DNA of 64,000 nucleotides from Burkholderiales bacterium (GCA_016223165.1 JACRPO010000009.1:1-64000); one strand, 5' to 3'; shown: positions 1-8,713, counted from the stretch's first letter. The notes: a model not told the origin generated them from the letters alone. Numbers and translations: made by a program.

Positions 1-156
1 GCCGCGGAACTCGCTGCGCTCACTTCGTTCGCTCTGCTCAGACACCCGCGGCGAGCCAGATGACGATGCGCGCGAGTACGCGCGCGGGCCACGGGTGCTG
101 CGCTTCTCGCCGCCTCCGATGCGCCCCGCCGGCGGCTCGACACAGGCGGCCTTGCG
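1..156 (+). repeat. Structured repeat family 1, copy A
   Basis: This 156-base stretch recurs as the reverse complement at 2600-2755 with only two mismatches (near 141 and 145). It contains two visible stems: a 7-bp GCCGCGG/CCGCGGC pair (1-7 with 46-52) closing a loop rich in CTCGCT/CGCTC words, and a perfect 7-bp stem with an AGTA loop at 68-85. In the other copies a further hairpin precedes the first stem; here it would lie left of the window. Bases 157-264 after it hold no gene. The function is unknown. The six-frame translations are low-complexity and I do not regard them as genes. Confidence 0.85.
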
Positions 157-264
157 ATCGAGACACCGAGGTGTTGCGAACGACTGAAATCGACCCGTAG
201 CCGACAGTCGCATGGCACCCTGAGCAAAGCACCAGCGCGCTGCCACCGATCACGGGTTCGACGA

Positions 265-1002
265 TCAGCCGTTCGCATGAGGAACTCGCTGAGTCACGCG
301 CGTCGGTTGAGTCTCTTGGCCGATGGAGAGCGCTTCGAGCGCGGCCCGCCGGTGGACGACATAGTAGCCATCCTGATGGCTCAAGTCTCCCGCCGCCAGG
401 AGCGACGCGAGCGCGCGGTTCACGTTCTCGCGCGTCGCACCAACGATCGAGCCAAGCGTTGCCTGCGACAGCTTGACGGGAATGCGAAGGCCTGTGCCGG
501 TCGCCTCGCTGTGGGCAACGGCCAGCTGCAGCAGGGCCTGCGCAACACGCGCACGGATCTCCTCGTACGCCACGCCGACGAGCGTCTGGCCGACCCCGCG
601 CGTGAGCACGCTGAGGTGTTCGAACATCCGACGCATCGCGAGCGGGTTGTCCGTGAAGAACTCCAGGACCGGCTCGCGCTCGATCCTCAAGATCCGGCAG
701 GGCGCCATCGCCTCGGCGCTGGCACTGCGCCGGCCGCTCGGATCGAACACGCCGACCTGCCCGAAGAGGTCCCCGGGCAGTGCGAGTGTGAAGATGAACT
801 CGGCACCGTCACGGCCGACGGTGAACTGCTTGAGCTGGCCCTCGGCCACCACGAAGAGCGCGTCGGCAAGGTCACCCTGCGCGAACGCGAGCTGTCCGCG
901 CGCGAGCGAGAGGATCCGCACCGCGGGGAGCAGCGCGGCGATGCGCTCGCGCGAAAGGTCTCCGAAGACGGCCGTCTCCAGCAGCGTGTCGGTCGGCGTC
1001 AC
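265..1002 (-). CDS. Crp/Fnr-family transcriptional regulator
   Basis: This is a 245-residue two-domain regulator. An N-terminal cyclic-nucleotide-binding fold (about 10-125) carries a phosphate-binding-cassette-like segment GDLFGQVGVF followed by GRRSA (77-95); the Glu that usually follows the FG of this cassette is Gln here, so cAMP binding is uncertain. A C-terminal Crp-type winged helix (about 175-215) contains TLGSIVGATRENVNRAL, as expected for DNA recognition. The start is a GTG placed 18 bases after the stop of the upstream FAD oxidase gene, so the two are probably one transcript and the regulator may respond to that enzyme's substrate or to redox state. There are no N-terminal Fnr-type cysteines, so it is not an FeS oxygen sensor. 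Confidence 0.88.
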   Translation of the reverse strand: MTPTDTLLETAVFGDLSRERIAALLPAVRILSLARGQLAFAQGDLADALFVVAEGQLKQFTVGRDGAEFIFTLALPGDLFGQVGVFDPSGRRSASAEAMAPCRILRIEREPVLEFFTDNPLAMRRMFEHLSVLTRGVGQTLVGVAYEEIRARVAQALLQLAVAHSEATGTGLRIPVKLSQATLGSIVGATRENVNRALASLLAAGDLSHQDGYYVVHRRAALEALSIGQETQPTRVTQRVPHANG

Positions 1003-1020
1003 GCCGAGACGATACGCGTT

Positions 1021-2400
1021 CTAGGGCGGCGCCGGCACGATGTTCTGGTTGAGACGGAACAGGTTGTCGGGGTCGAACGCGCGCTTGAGTGCGGCCAGCC
1101 GGCGGTACTTCGCCTCGCCGAACGCGGCACGGACACGGCCGCCGTCGGCGTCGCTGACGAAGTTGAGCGAGACGTGGCCTGCAGCCCAGGGCGCCAGCGC
1201 ACTTTCGGTATCCTTCACCCAGGCGATGTGCAGGGCATCTTCGCCGCCCTCCCAGCTGCCGTAGCAGTGCGCCTGCCATGGCGCGGCGCGTCCGCCGAGC
1301 GGCGTGGCGTCATCGGGCACGGAGGCCACTGCGTGGCCACCGGGCTGGAGGATGATGTTCGAGAACGGAGACGTCGCGCGGTTCGCGCAGGCGACGATCG
1401 CGTCGATGGTGTCGTCGTCGAGCGTGCGCAGGTTGTCGGAGCGCCAGTACTGTCGGCGCCCGGGCGGGTTGCCGGCATCGACGAGCGACTGCAGCGCACA
1501 GTAGGGCATCGGCTGCACCAGGTCGGCGGCGGGCGCGACGGCGCGGCGCAGGCCGTCCAGCAACGACTGGCCCCGCGCGTGTTCTCCGAACCAGGCAACG
1601 ATCACGCCGAGGGCGGGCTCGAGGCGCAGGGTCTTCGGCACGAAGGGTGCGGGGGGTGCGACGAGGAAGACGATGCCTCCGCCGAATTCCGCCGGCGCGT
1701 CGCGGAGCAGATCTCGGTACGCGCGGCACACAGATGCGGCGTCGGTCCGTGCGAACAGAAGCATGCCGCCGAGCACGGTCGGACCCACCGGGTGCAACGC
1801 GAGCTCGAATTCCGTCACGACGCCGAAGTTGCCGCCGCCGCCCTTGAGGCCCCAGAAGAGCTCGGGATGTTCGGTGGCGCTGGCGATCAGCAGCCGGCCG
1901 TCAGCGGTGACGACGTCGGCCGACAGGAGGTTGTCGCAAGCCAGCCCGTGCAACCGTTCGAGCCAGCCGCTACCGCTGCCGAGGATGAAGCCGGCAATGC
2001 CGGTGCTGGTGACGCGCCCGCCGGTGGTGGCCAGGCCGAAAGCCTGCGTCTCGCGATCGAGCTCGCCCCAGGTGAGGCCGGGCTGCGCGCGCACGCGCCG
2101 CGCGACGGAGTCCACGCGCACGCCCTTCATGGGCCCCAGGTCAAGCAGGAGCCCGCCGTCGATGGTGGAGTAACCGGCGACCGAGTGACCGCCGCCGCGC
2201 ACCGCGAGCGGGATACGGGACTCGCGCGCGAAGCTGACGGCGGCGATGACGTCAGCGGCGCCGGTCGCACGCGCGATGGCCCCGGGGCGGCGATCGAACA
2301 CGGCGTTGAAGGCAACCCTGGCGCTGTCAAAGCGCGCGCCATCGGCCGCAGTCAGTACCTCTCCACGGAAGCGCGTGCGCAGAAGCTTGAGATCGACCAT
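1021..2400 (-). CDS. FAD-binding oxidoreductase with BBE domain
   Basis: This is a 459-residue berberine-bridge-type FAD oxidase or dehydrogenase. The PCMH FAD domain includes RGGGHSVAG (68-76), where His72 is the usual site of covalent FAD attachment in this family. The short C-terminal BBE motif ends AFDPDNLFRLNQNI near residues 440-454. Family members oxidise sugars, alcohols or alkaloids with oxygen; no substrate can be read from the sequence. There is no signal peptide, so it is probably cytoplasmic. It is the first gene of an operon with the downstream Crp/Fnr gene. The operon lies between two inverted copies of structured repeat family 1, which makes the unit look like a delimited block. 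Confidence 0.9.
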   Translation of the reverse strand: MVDLKLLRTRFRGEVLTAADGARFDSARVAFNAVFDRRPGAIARATGAADVIAAVSFARESRIPLAVRGGGHSVAGYSTIDGGLLLDLGPMKGVRVDSVARRVRAQPGLTWGELDRETQAFGLATTGGRVTSTGIAGFILGSGSGWLERLHGLACDNLLSADVVTADGRLLIASATEHPELFWGLKGGGGNFGVVTEFELALHPVGPTVLGGMLLFARTDAASVCRAYRDLLRDAPAEFGGGIVFLVAPPAPFVPKTLRLEPALGVIVAWFGEHARGQSLLDGLRRAVAPAADLVQPMPYCALQSLVDAGNPPGRRQYWRSDNLRTLDDDTIDAIVACANRATSPFSNIILQPGGHAVASVPDDATPLGGRAAPWQAHCYGSWEGGEDALHIAWVKDTESALAPWAAGHVSLNFVSDADGGRVRAAFGEAKYRRLAALKRAFDPDNLFRLNQNIVPAPP

Positions 2401-2599
2401 GCGCGGCAGCGTATGCGAGTCCGTCGCCGCCGGAAGTGCCGTGCGTCACACCCCCGAGATAGGGCAGATCCGGATGGTGGCGACGCAGCGCCCAAGGCGA
2501 TCCGGGCGCAGGTTCGCGCGAACTGGCCGACCGTCGGCTCGAAGAAATTGGGTGTCCGTTCTTGGCCGATGCCGATCGTCGAACCACCACCAATATCCC

Positions 2600-2781
2600 C
2601 GCAAGGCCACCTGCGTCGAGCCGCCGGCGGGGCGCATCGGAGGCGGCGAGAAGCGCAGCACCCGTGGCCCGCGCGCGTACTCGCGCGCATCGTCATCTGG
2701 CTCGCCGCGGGTGTCTGAGCAGAGCGAACGAAGTGAGCGCAGCGAGTTCCGCGGCGAAGTCGGCGCCCCCAGGGCGCCGAC
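2600..2781 (-). repeat. Structured repeat family 1, copy B
   Basis: Reverse-complement partner of copy A, longer because it is not cut by the window edge. Read on the minus strand it begins with a perfect 10-bp hairpin (2759-2768 with 2772-2781, outer pairs GTCGG/CCGAC), then the GCCGCGG/CCGCGGC stem, then the invariant AGTA-loop hairpin (2671-2688), and runs on to 2600. It lies in the 658-base gap between the divergent FAD oxidase and acyl-CoA dehydrogenase genes. The rest of that gap (2401-2599 and 2782-3058) should hold both promoters, but I see no recognisable site in it. Confidence 0.85.
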
Positions 2782-3058
2782 CGCCGACCTAAGCCCCGAC
2801 GGTGGCTCGGCGCAGGCGGCCTTGCCGCACCGGCCGTGGAAAGTACAGAAGGCAGCGCGCCCCGCCGGGCAGCTACGCGTCGCCCGAAACGCGCCAACGC
2901 GCCAGCGCGCTGGTGCTGCCCCACCACGAAATCGACCCTAGGGCTTCCCCGCCCCTGTCACCCGCCGGACGGCTCCGCGCCACCCGCCGCGCGCAGAATC
3001 CGCCGCATCTCCAGCCGCCACCCGCGCGCCGCTCCAAGCCCAGCGTGCCCGAACCCCC

Positions 3059-4246
3059 ATGGACCTCAGCTACTCCCCCGAAGAAGAGGCCTTCCGCCAC
3101 GAGGTGCGCGGCTGGCTCGAAGCCAACCTGCCTGCCGACATCCGCGACAAGGTGGTGGGCTACCGTGGCTTGAGCAAGGAAGACTACGTGCGCTGGCACA
3201 AGATCCTCGCCGCCAAGGGCTGGGCGGTGCCGCACTGGCCCACCGAGTGGGGCGGCACGGGCTGGAACATCACGCAGCGCTACATCTGCGACGAGGAGTT
3301 CGGCCTCGCCGGCGCGCCGACGCTGCCGCCGTTCGGGCCGGCGATGTGCGCCTCGGTGCTGCTGCGCTTCGGCACGCCGGAGCAGAAGGCGCGCTTCCTG
3401 CCGCGCATCCGCGAAGGCGACGATTTCTGGGTGCAGGGTTACTCCGAGCCCGGTGCCGGCTCCGACCTCGCGGCTTTGAAGACGCGCGCTGAACGCAAGG
3501 GTGACCATTACGTGGTCAACGGCCAGAAGATCTGGACCACGCTCGGCCACTATGGCGACTGGATCTTCTGCCTCGTGCGCACCGACAGCACGGCCGAGAA
3601 GCGGCAGGAGGGCATCAGCTTCCTGCTCATGGACATGAAGGCGCCCGGCATCACCGTGCGCCCGCTCATCCTGATGGACGGCGGGCACGAGGTGAACGAG
3701 GTCTTCTTCGACGACGCGAAGGTGCCGCTCGAGAACCTGGTGTACGAGGAGAACAAGGGCTGGACGGTGGCCAAGTACCTGCTCGGCCACGAACGCATGG
3801 GCTCGGGCGCCGTCGGATCCAGCAAGCGCGAGCTGGCCGCGCTGCGCGCCCTGGCCGCACGCGAGATGAAAGGCGGCCGGCCGCTGCTCGAGGACCCGCG
3901 CTTCCGCGACCGGCTCTCGCGCGCCGAGATCGAGCTCGAGGCGCTGGAGATCACCTCGATGCGCTTTCTCGACAAGATGCGCCGCACCGGCCAGCCGCCG
4001 GGGGCCGACGTGTCGATGCTGAAGATCCGCGGCACCGAGGTGCAGCAGGCCATCACCGAGCTGATGATGCAGGCCGTGGGCCCGATGGCGCAGCCGTTCA
4101 AGGCGGTGGACAGCGGCAGCATCGACCACTTCACCTCGCGCCTGGCGCCGCGCTACTTCAACTATCGCAAGGCCAGCATCTACGCCGGCTCCAACGAGAT
4201 CCAGCGCAACATCATCGCCAAGATGACCCTGGGGTTGCCGGCATGA
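3059..4246 (+). CDS. Acyl-CoA dehydrogenase, PimC-like large subunit
   Basis: This 395-residue flavoprotein has the whole acyl-CoA dehydrogenase fold: a helical N domain, a beta domain with QGYSEPGAGSDL (about 126-138), and a C-terminal helical domain ending YAGSNEIQRNIIA. The last motif is the place of the usual YEGT segment, and the catalytic Glu of classical enzymes is Ala here, as in the paired pimeloyl-CoA-dehydrogenase-type enzymes. The next gene overlaps it by four bases (ATGA) and encodes a second homologue, so a heteromeric complex is likely. Probable role: alpha,beta-desaturation of a dicarboxylyl-, branched or alicyclic acyl-CoA in the cytoplasm. The substrate is not determinable from sequence. 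Confidence 0.9.
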   Translation: MDLSYSPEEEAFRHEVRGWLEANLPADIRDKVVGYRGLSKEDYVRWHKILAAKGWAVPHWPTEWGGTGWNITQRYICDEEFGLAGAPTLPPFGPAMCASVLLRFGTPEQKARFLPRIREGDDFWVQGYSEPGAGSDLAALKTRAERKGDHYVVNGQKIWTTLGHYGDWIFCLVRTDSTAEKRQEGISFLLMDMKAPGITVRPLILMDGGHEVNEVFFDDAKVPLENLVYEENKGWTVAKYLLGHERMGSGAVGSSKRELAALRALAAREMKGGRPLLEDPRFRDRLSRAEIELEALEITSMRFLDKMRRTGQPPGADVSMLKIRGTEVQQAITELMMQAVGPMAQPFKAVDSGSIDHFTSRLAPRYFNYRKASIYAGSNEIQRNIIAKMTLGLPA

Positions 4247-5409
4247 ACTTCGAATACACCGAAGAACAGCGGCAGCTTGCCGACAGCCTGGGCAAGTTTC
4301 TCGCGAACCACTACGACTTCGAGAAGCGCAAGGCGATCGTCGCCTCGGCCAGCGGCATGAGCGATGCGGTCTGGGCCGCCTTCGCCGAGATGGGGCTGAC
4401 CGCCATCGCGCTGCCCGAGGCCGACGGCGCCGAGGGAGGTTTTGGCGGCGGCGCAATGGACCTGATGGCCGCCATGGAAGCCTGCGGCCAGGCCCTGGTG
4501 GTGGAGCCGCTGCTCGACAACATCGGCCTCGGTGCGCGGCTGGTGGCGCGCGCGGGCTCAGCGGCGCAGCGCGCGGCGTGGCTGCCGGGTTTCATCGACG
4601 GCTCGGTGAAGCTCGCCTTCGCGGGGCTGGAGCCGGGCCGGCGCTACGAGCTGGATCCGCAGGCGACCCGCGCGCGCGGCACGCGCGAGGGTTATGTGCT
4701 CGACGGCGCCAAGTGCGTGGTGATCGGCGCGGCTTCGGCCACGCGGCTGATCGTCTCGGCGCGCAGCGATGCAGGCGATGGAGGCGACGCGGGCGCCAGC
4801 CTCTTCGTCGTCGATCCGAAGGCGCCGGGCGTGACGCTGAACCCCAGCCGCACCGTCGACGGCCAGCGTGCGGCCGATGTGCGCTTCGACAAGGTGAACC
4901 TGGGCGCCGAGGCGTTGCTGGGCAAGGCCGGGGGCGCGCTGCCCTTCATCGAGGAAGCCACCGATTTCGCCACCGCGCTGCTGTGCGCCCAGGCCATCGG
5001 CGCGATGCAGTATGCAAACGACGCGACACTCGAATATCTGAAGACGCGCAAGCAGTTCGGCAAGCCGATCGGCGTCAACCAGGTGCTGCAGCACCGCATG
5101 GTGGAGATGGTGATCCACGCCGAGCAGGCGCGCTCGATGGCCATCCTGGCAGCGAGCAAGGTCGACCGGGCCGCGCAGGCCGGGCACACGCCGGAAGATG
5201 CGCGGGAACGCATGCGCGCCGTCTCCGCCGCCAAGGTGAAGATCGCCGACGCCGCGCGCCACGTCAGCCAGGAGGCGGTGCAGCTGCACGGCGGCATGGG
5301 CATGACCGAGGAGCTGAAGATCTCGCACACCTTCCGCCTGCTGACGATGATCGCGCAGCGCTTCGGCGATGCCGACCATCACCTCGAGCGTTATGCGGCG
5401 CTGACGTGA
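4243..5409 (+). CDS. Acyl-CoA dehydrogenase, PimD-like small subunit
   Basis: This 388-residue partner of the preceding dehydrogenase is translationally coupled by an ATGA overlap. It has an N-terminal helical domain (MNFEYTEEQRQLADSLG), a central beta domain that is more divergent than in its neighbour, and a C-terminal domain with TRKQFGKPIGVNQVLQHRM and LHGGMGMTEELKISH. The C-terminal region holds the FAD-contacting segments expected in the family. Pairs of this kind act as heterotetramers on CoA thioesters. It is followed after about 30 bases by an SDR gene, which suggests a short beta-oxidation-like operon. Confidence 0.88.
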   Translation: MNFEYTEEQRQLADSLGKFLANHYDFEKRKAIVASASGMSDAVWAAFAEMGLTAIALPEADGAEGGFGGGAMDLMAAMEACGQALVVEPLLDNIGLGARLVARAGSAAQRAAWLPGFIDGSVKLAFAGLEPGRRYELDPQATRARGTREGYVLDGAKCVVIGAASATRLIVSARSDAGDGGDAGASLFVVDPKAPGVTLNPSRTVDGQRAADVRFDKVNLGAEALLGKAGGALPFIEEATDFATALLCAQAIGAMQYANDATLEYLKTRKQFGKPIGVNQVLQHRMVEMVIHAEQARSMAILAASKVDRAAQAGHTPEDARERMRAVSAAKVKIADAARHVSQEAVQLHGGMGMTEELKISHTFRLLTMIAQRFGDADHHLERYAALT

Positions 5410-5438
5410 GCATGACCTGAGCACCGACGGCGACCGTC

Positions 5439-6245
5439 ATGACCCAAAGACTCGCAGGCAAGGTCGCCATCATCACCGGCGCCGGTTCGGGCATCGGCCG
5501 CGCCGCAGCGCTGCTCTTCGCGCGCGAAGGCGCCATGGTCGTGCTCGGCGACAAGACCGAGGCCGTCTACGCCACCGCCGAGGCGGTGAAGGCCGCCGGC
5601 GGCACGGCCACCGGGCTCGTCGGCGACGCCGGCATCGAGGCCGACGTGCAGCAGCTCGTCGCCTTCGCGCTCGCAGGCGATGCACCTCTCGCCGTCGCCT
5701 TCGCCAATGCCGGCATCTCGGGCGGCCTGTCCAACATCTTCGACTCGACGCCCGAGCTGTGGAGCGAGGTGCTGCGCGTCAACCTCATCGGCCCGGCGCT
5801 GATGATCAAGCATGCCGGCCGCGCGATGGCCGATGCCGGCCGCGGCGGCTCGATCGTCTGCACCGCCTCGGTGGCCGGCATCCGCTCGGGCGCCGGCGGG
5901 CCGGCCTATTCGGCGAGCAAGGCCGGCGTCATCAACCTCGTGATGGTGTCGGCGCAGCAGCTGTGCGAGACGGGCGTGCGCGTCAACGCCATCTGCCCCG
6001 GGCTCACCGAAACCGGCATGACCCGGCCCGTCTTCGACTATGCCAAGGACAAGGGCGTGACCGAGAAGCTCGGACGCCTCAACCCGCTGCGCCGCGCCGC
6101 GCAGCCCGAGGAGCTGGCCAACGTGGCGCTCTTCCTGGCCAGCGACGAATCGAGCTACATCAACGGGCAGGCGATCGCCGTGGACGGCGGCCTCTCGAGC
6201 TCGCACCCGGTCGTGCGGCAGTTGCCGGGGCAGACGGCCGTCTGA
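5439..6245 (+). CDS. Short-chain dehydrogenase/reductase
   Basis: A classical SDR of 268 residues. The nucleotide-binding motif TGAGSGIG is at 13-20, NAG at 90-92, and the catalytic Ser144, Tyr157 and Lys161 (YSASK) are in place. A C-terminal VDGGLSSSHP segment is typical of FabG-like reductases. The position just after the paired acyl-CoA dehydrogenases suggests it oxidises a 3-hydroxyacyl intermediate or the alcohol of the same substrate, but this is inference from context. It is cytoplasmic and intact. Confidence 0.9.
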   Translation: MTQRLAGKVAIITGAGSGIGRAAALLFAREGAMVVLGDKTEAVYATAEAVKAAGGTATGLVGDAGIEADVQQLVAFALAGDAPLAVAFANAGISGGLSNIFDSTPELWSEVLRVNLIGPALMIKHAGRAMADAGRGGSIVCTASVAGIRSGAGGPAYSASKAGVINLVMVSAQQLCETGVRVNAICPGLTETGMTRPVFDYAKDKGVTEKLGRLNPLRRAAQPEELANVALFLASDESSYINGQAIAVDGGLSSSHPVVRQLPGQTAV

Positions 6246-6280
6246 GCGCAGCAGGAGCTACGGGCATGGAGGTCTGAGCC

Positions 6281-6757
6281 ATGGAACGGGCCATTCTCGT
6301 GACGACGTTCGCGGCCGCGATGGGCACGGCCATCGTCGGCGGCATGTTCTACGCGTTCTCGTCCTTCGTCATGAGAGCGCTCGCGCGCATCGCGCCCGAG
6401 CAGGGCGTGGCGGCGATGAACTCGATCAACGTCGTCGTCATCACGCCGAGCTTCATGGTGGTCTTCGTCGGCACGGCGCTGCTGTGCCTCGCCTTGGCCG
6501 CGATGGCCGTCTTCGCGTGGCAGCAGCCCGGCAGCCAGCTCGTGCTCGCCGCCTCCCTGCTCTATCTGGTGGGCAACTTCGGGCTCACGATGCGGCTCAA
6601 CCAGCCGATGAATCTTCGCCTCGCCGCCCTGCCGTCGGCCGAGGCGCTGGCGTACTGGGCGCAGTACCTGCAGGCGTGGACGATGTGGAACCACGTGCGC
6701 ACGGCTGCCGCGCTCTTGGCGGCGGCACTCTTCATCACGGCGCTGATGCGGTCATAG
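6281..6757 (+). CDS. DUF1772 (anthrone-oxygenase-like) membrane protein
   Basis: This 158-residue integral membrane protein has four predicted transmembrane segments (about 5-25, 50-72, 82-100 and 135-155). The early GGMFYAFSSFVMRAL segment and the NxxxxxxNxP pattern around NQPMN fit the DUF1772 family, which includes fungal anthrone oxygenases; bacterial members have no assigned reaction. It starts 35 bases after the SDR gene and may be co-transcribed with it. No signal peptide other than the first helix is seen. Confidence 0.75.
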   Translation: MERAILVTTFAAAMGTAIVGGMFYAFSSFVMRALARIAPEQGVAAMNSINVVVITPSFMVVFVGTALLCLALAAMAVFAWQQPGSQLVLAASLLYLVGNFGLTMRLNQPMNLRLAALPSAEALAYWAQYLQAWTMWNHVRTAAALLAAALFITALMRS

Positions 6758-6782
6758 CAGTCACGATTGCGGAGCTCCACCG

Positions 6783-7136
6783 ATGCAGGCCATGGCCACA
6801 CCCAGCACCGCTTGGCTCCTCCTCCTGGTGGCCGGCCTGCTCGAGGTCGTCTGGGCGCTCAGCATGAAGGCCTCGCAGGGCTTCACGAAGCACCACTTCA
6901 CGGCGATCACGCTCGTCGCGGCATGGCTCAGCTTCTGGCTGCTGGGGCTGGCGCTGCGCCATCTTCCCGTCGGCACGGCCTACGCCGTGTGGACCGGCAT
7001 CGGCGCGGTCGGCGCCGCCGTGTTCGGCATCGCCTTCTTCGGCGAATCGCTCACCGTCGCTCGCGTCGGATGCATCGCACTCATCGTCTGCGGCATCCTC
7101 GGGCTGAAGCTGCTCGGCGGCGAGAGCCCGGCCTGA
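6783..7136 (+). CDS. gdx: SMR-family transporter, SugE/Gdx type
   Basis: This 117-residue protein has four transmembrane helices of the small multidrug resistance fold. The conserved Glu in helix 1 (LLEVVWALSMKAS) and the WTGIGAVGAAVFGI and GESL segments place it with the SugE/Gdx group rather than EmrE. Characterised Gdx proteins export guanidinium in exchange for protons as dual-topology dimers. A guanidine riboswitch often precedes such genes, but only 25 bases separate it from the upstream gene and none is visible. It may be the last gene of the 3059-7136 transcript. Confidence 0.82.
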   Translation: MQAMATPSTAWLLLLVAGLLEVVWALSMKASQGFTKHHFTAITLVAAWLSFWLLGLALRHLPVGTAYAVWTGIGAVGAAVFGIAFFGESLTVARVGCIALIVCGILGLKLLGGESPA

Positions 7137-7145
7137 CGACCGGCC

Positions 7146-7171
7146 CAGGCGCGGCGCGCGGCGCGCGCCTG
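7146..7171. terminator. Hairpin between convergent genes
   Basis: A perfect 8-bp stem (CAGGCGCG with CGCGCCTG) encloses a GC-rich loop. It sits in the 57-base gap between the end of the SMR transporter gene and the end of the convergent VOC gene, where a bidirectional transcription stop is expected. No T tract follows, so intrinsic termination is not proven. Confidence 0.45.
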
Positions 7172-7193
7172 CCCGTCGGCCGCATCGCCCGAT

Positions 7194-7637
7194 CTACCGC
7201 GCTGCGGCTGCTGGCCCGCCGAGGTCCTCGTGCAGGCACAGGATGTTGCCTTCGGTGTCCTCGAACCACGCCGCGCGCTCGGCGCCGAGCACGCAGACAT
7301 GCTCCACCGTCTTCAGGCCGGGCAGGTCGTAGTCGGCGAAGCGCACGCCGCGCGATTTCAGCTCGGCGACGGCACTTGCGATGTCCTCGACACGAAAGCT
7401 GAGCGCGGTGTGCTCGGCCTTCGTGCCTTCGGGCTTCGGGAACAGCGCCAGCTCCGTGCCGCCGCAGCGGTAGACGAACTTGCCGTCGGGCTTCAGGCCG
7501 ACCGGCGGCAGGCCGAGCGCGCGCTCGTAGAAGTCGCGCGCGCGGGCCAGGTCCTTGACCGGCAGCATGCAGGTGACCTGCGCGGACTGGCCGAGCCGGG
7601 TGGTGGTCGGAGGCGGTGCCAGGCTTTGGGTGCTCAT
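7194..7637 (-). CDS. VOC-superfamily (glyoxalase-like) protein
   Basis: A single-domain 147-residue VOC protein. Two beta-alpha-beta-beta-beta units can be read, starting at QVTCMLPVKDLARARDFYERALGLPP (about 20-45) and at TALSFRVEDIASAVAELKSRG (about 87-107); the last strand AWFEDTEGNILCLHED carries the usual C-terminal acidic metal-ligand position. Family members include glyoxalases, fosfomycin-resistance proteins and ring-cleavage dioxygenases; the substrate of this one cannot be told. It is transcribed alone. Confidence 0.8.
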   Translation of the reverse strand: MSTQSLAPPPTTTRLGQSAQVTCMLPVKDLARARDFYERALGLPPVGLKPDGKFVYRCGGTELALFPKPEGTKAEHTALSFRVEDIASAVAELKSRGVRFADYDLPGLKTVEHVCVLGAERAAWFEDTEGNILCLHEDLGGPAAAAR

Positions 7638-7734
7638 GTGAATCTCCTGCCGAGGTTGAACGACCTCGGCGCTGCCAGGTTAGGGGTCATGCGTTGGAGC
7701 CAGCGTTGGAAAGGGGCGCGGGGCCTCGGTGGGT

Positions 7735-8679
7735 TCAGCGCGGCGGGTTCCGTGTCATCACGACGCCGTTGTTCCACTCAAGCCGAACCGGGTCGCCAGC
7801 AGCCGAGCGTTGCGTGATCTTTCCGGGAAGTCCGGTGACTGTCTGCAGGGTGTCCCCAGAGACGGTCCCCTGCACGTGATCGGACGCGCCGAGGCGGTCC
7901 CAGGTGAAGGTATTGCCGGTTTGAATGAAGTTGTAGATGTACTCCGTGCCCACGGTCCATCGACCCGTCAGGCCAACGCCGGCCACGGGCGGCGTGACTG
8001 GTGGGGCCACGGGGGGCGTCACTGGCGGCGTCACCGCCGGGGGTGACGGCGGACGTGCCACGGCGACGCCGGTTGCAAAAACGCTGTTGGCATTGAAGCC
8101 GCCGCACGCCTGGCCACGGTCGCCGGTGCACGCATAGTTGCAGCTGCTGCTGGCTCCGTACCTGCCATAGCTGTTGCCGCACAGGCAGCTCTCCCCGTAC
8201 TGCACACCGGCATAGGCGAAGCCTCGCGCCTGGCACACCGCGACGCAGCGCTGCGGCGTGTTCTGCGCGCTGCGCTCGAGATGGCCCTTCAGGTCGAAGT
8301 CGGGGGTGTCCTTGAAGCAGCCGACGAAGCCCGCCGCGCGGACCGGCGGTGGCACGGGCGGCTGAGCGGTGGTGCCACGCAACCCCGAGATGACGTTGCC
8401 GTCTCGTGTCGGCACCGGCACCACGTTCTTCAACCAGCAGCGCGCCTTCGGCCCTTGCACGCCGGGCTTCACGTAGGTCCAGGCGCGGCACTGCCCTTCC
8501 TGCGCACACTGGCCGGCACACAGCCCGGGCGCATCGAATTGCAGATCGAAGCTGCGGTAGTCGCCGCCCCGGCGGTCGATGCCGTACTCAAAGTTCGGGT
8601 TGGTCTGGGCCGGTGCCGACAGCGCGACAAAGGCCAGCGCCAGCAGGCCGAGCACGGTGCGAAGGGTGCGCGTGATCAT
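7735..8679 (-). CDS. Secreted protein with PAN/Apple and WSC domains
   Basis: A 314-residue exported protein. The start is the ATG at 8679, followed by a clear signal peptide (TVLGLLALAFVALSAPAQ). Residues about 25-95 have the Cys pattern of a PAN/Apple domain (FDAPGLCAGQCAQEGQCRAW). Residues about 108-195 match a WSC domain (FVGCFKDTPDF, then RCVAVCQARGF, YGESCLCGNSYG, CNYACTGDRGQACGG). A Pro-Val-Thr linker (VTPPVTPPVAPPV) leads to a C-terminal beta-rich domain of about 80 residues that I do not recognise. Both named domains bind carbohydrate or protein outside the cell in other organisms, so a surface or matrix-binding role is possible. Confidence 0.78.
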   Translation of the reverse strand: MITRTLRTVLGLLALAFVALSAPAQTNPNFEYGIDRRGGDYRSFDLQFDAPGLCAGQCAQEGQCRAWTYVKPGVQGPKARCWLKNVVPVPTRDGNVISGLRGTTAQPPVPPPVRAAGFVGCFKDTPDFDLKGHLERSAQNTPQRCVAVCQARGFAYAGVQYGESCLCGNSYGRYGASSSCNYACTGDRGQACGGFNANSVFATGVAVARPPSPPAVTPPVTPPVAPPVTPPVAGVGLTGRWTVGTEYIYNFIQTGNTFTWDRLGASDHVQGTVSGDTLQTVTGLPGKITQRSAAGDPVRLEWNNGVVMTRNPPR

Positions 8680-8713
8680 GATTCGGTCTCTCAGGTGGAT
8701 GTTCGTTCGTCGG

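Noticed and set aside
277-2718. An 813-codon open frame on the plus strand across the crp and FAD oxidase genes
   Set aside because: It runs antisense to two genes with clear motifs and has Arg/Gly/Ala-rich composition of a GC-biased shadow frame. Many similar long frames on the opposite strand in this window were left out for the same reason.
1-2781. Insertion sequence or composite transposon bounded by A and B
   Set aside because: No transposase or recombinase gene is present and no target-site duplication could be recognised; only inverted repeats are seen.
6758-6782. Guanidine riboswitch before the SMR gene
   Set aside because: The gap to the upstream gene is only 25 bases, too short for any known guanidine riboswitch class.
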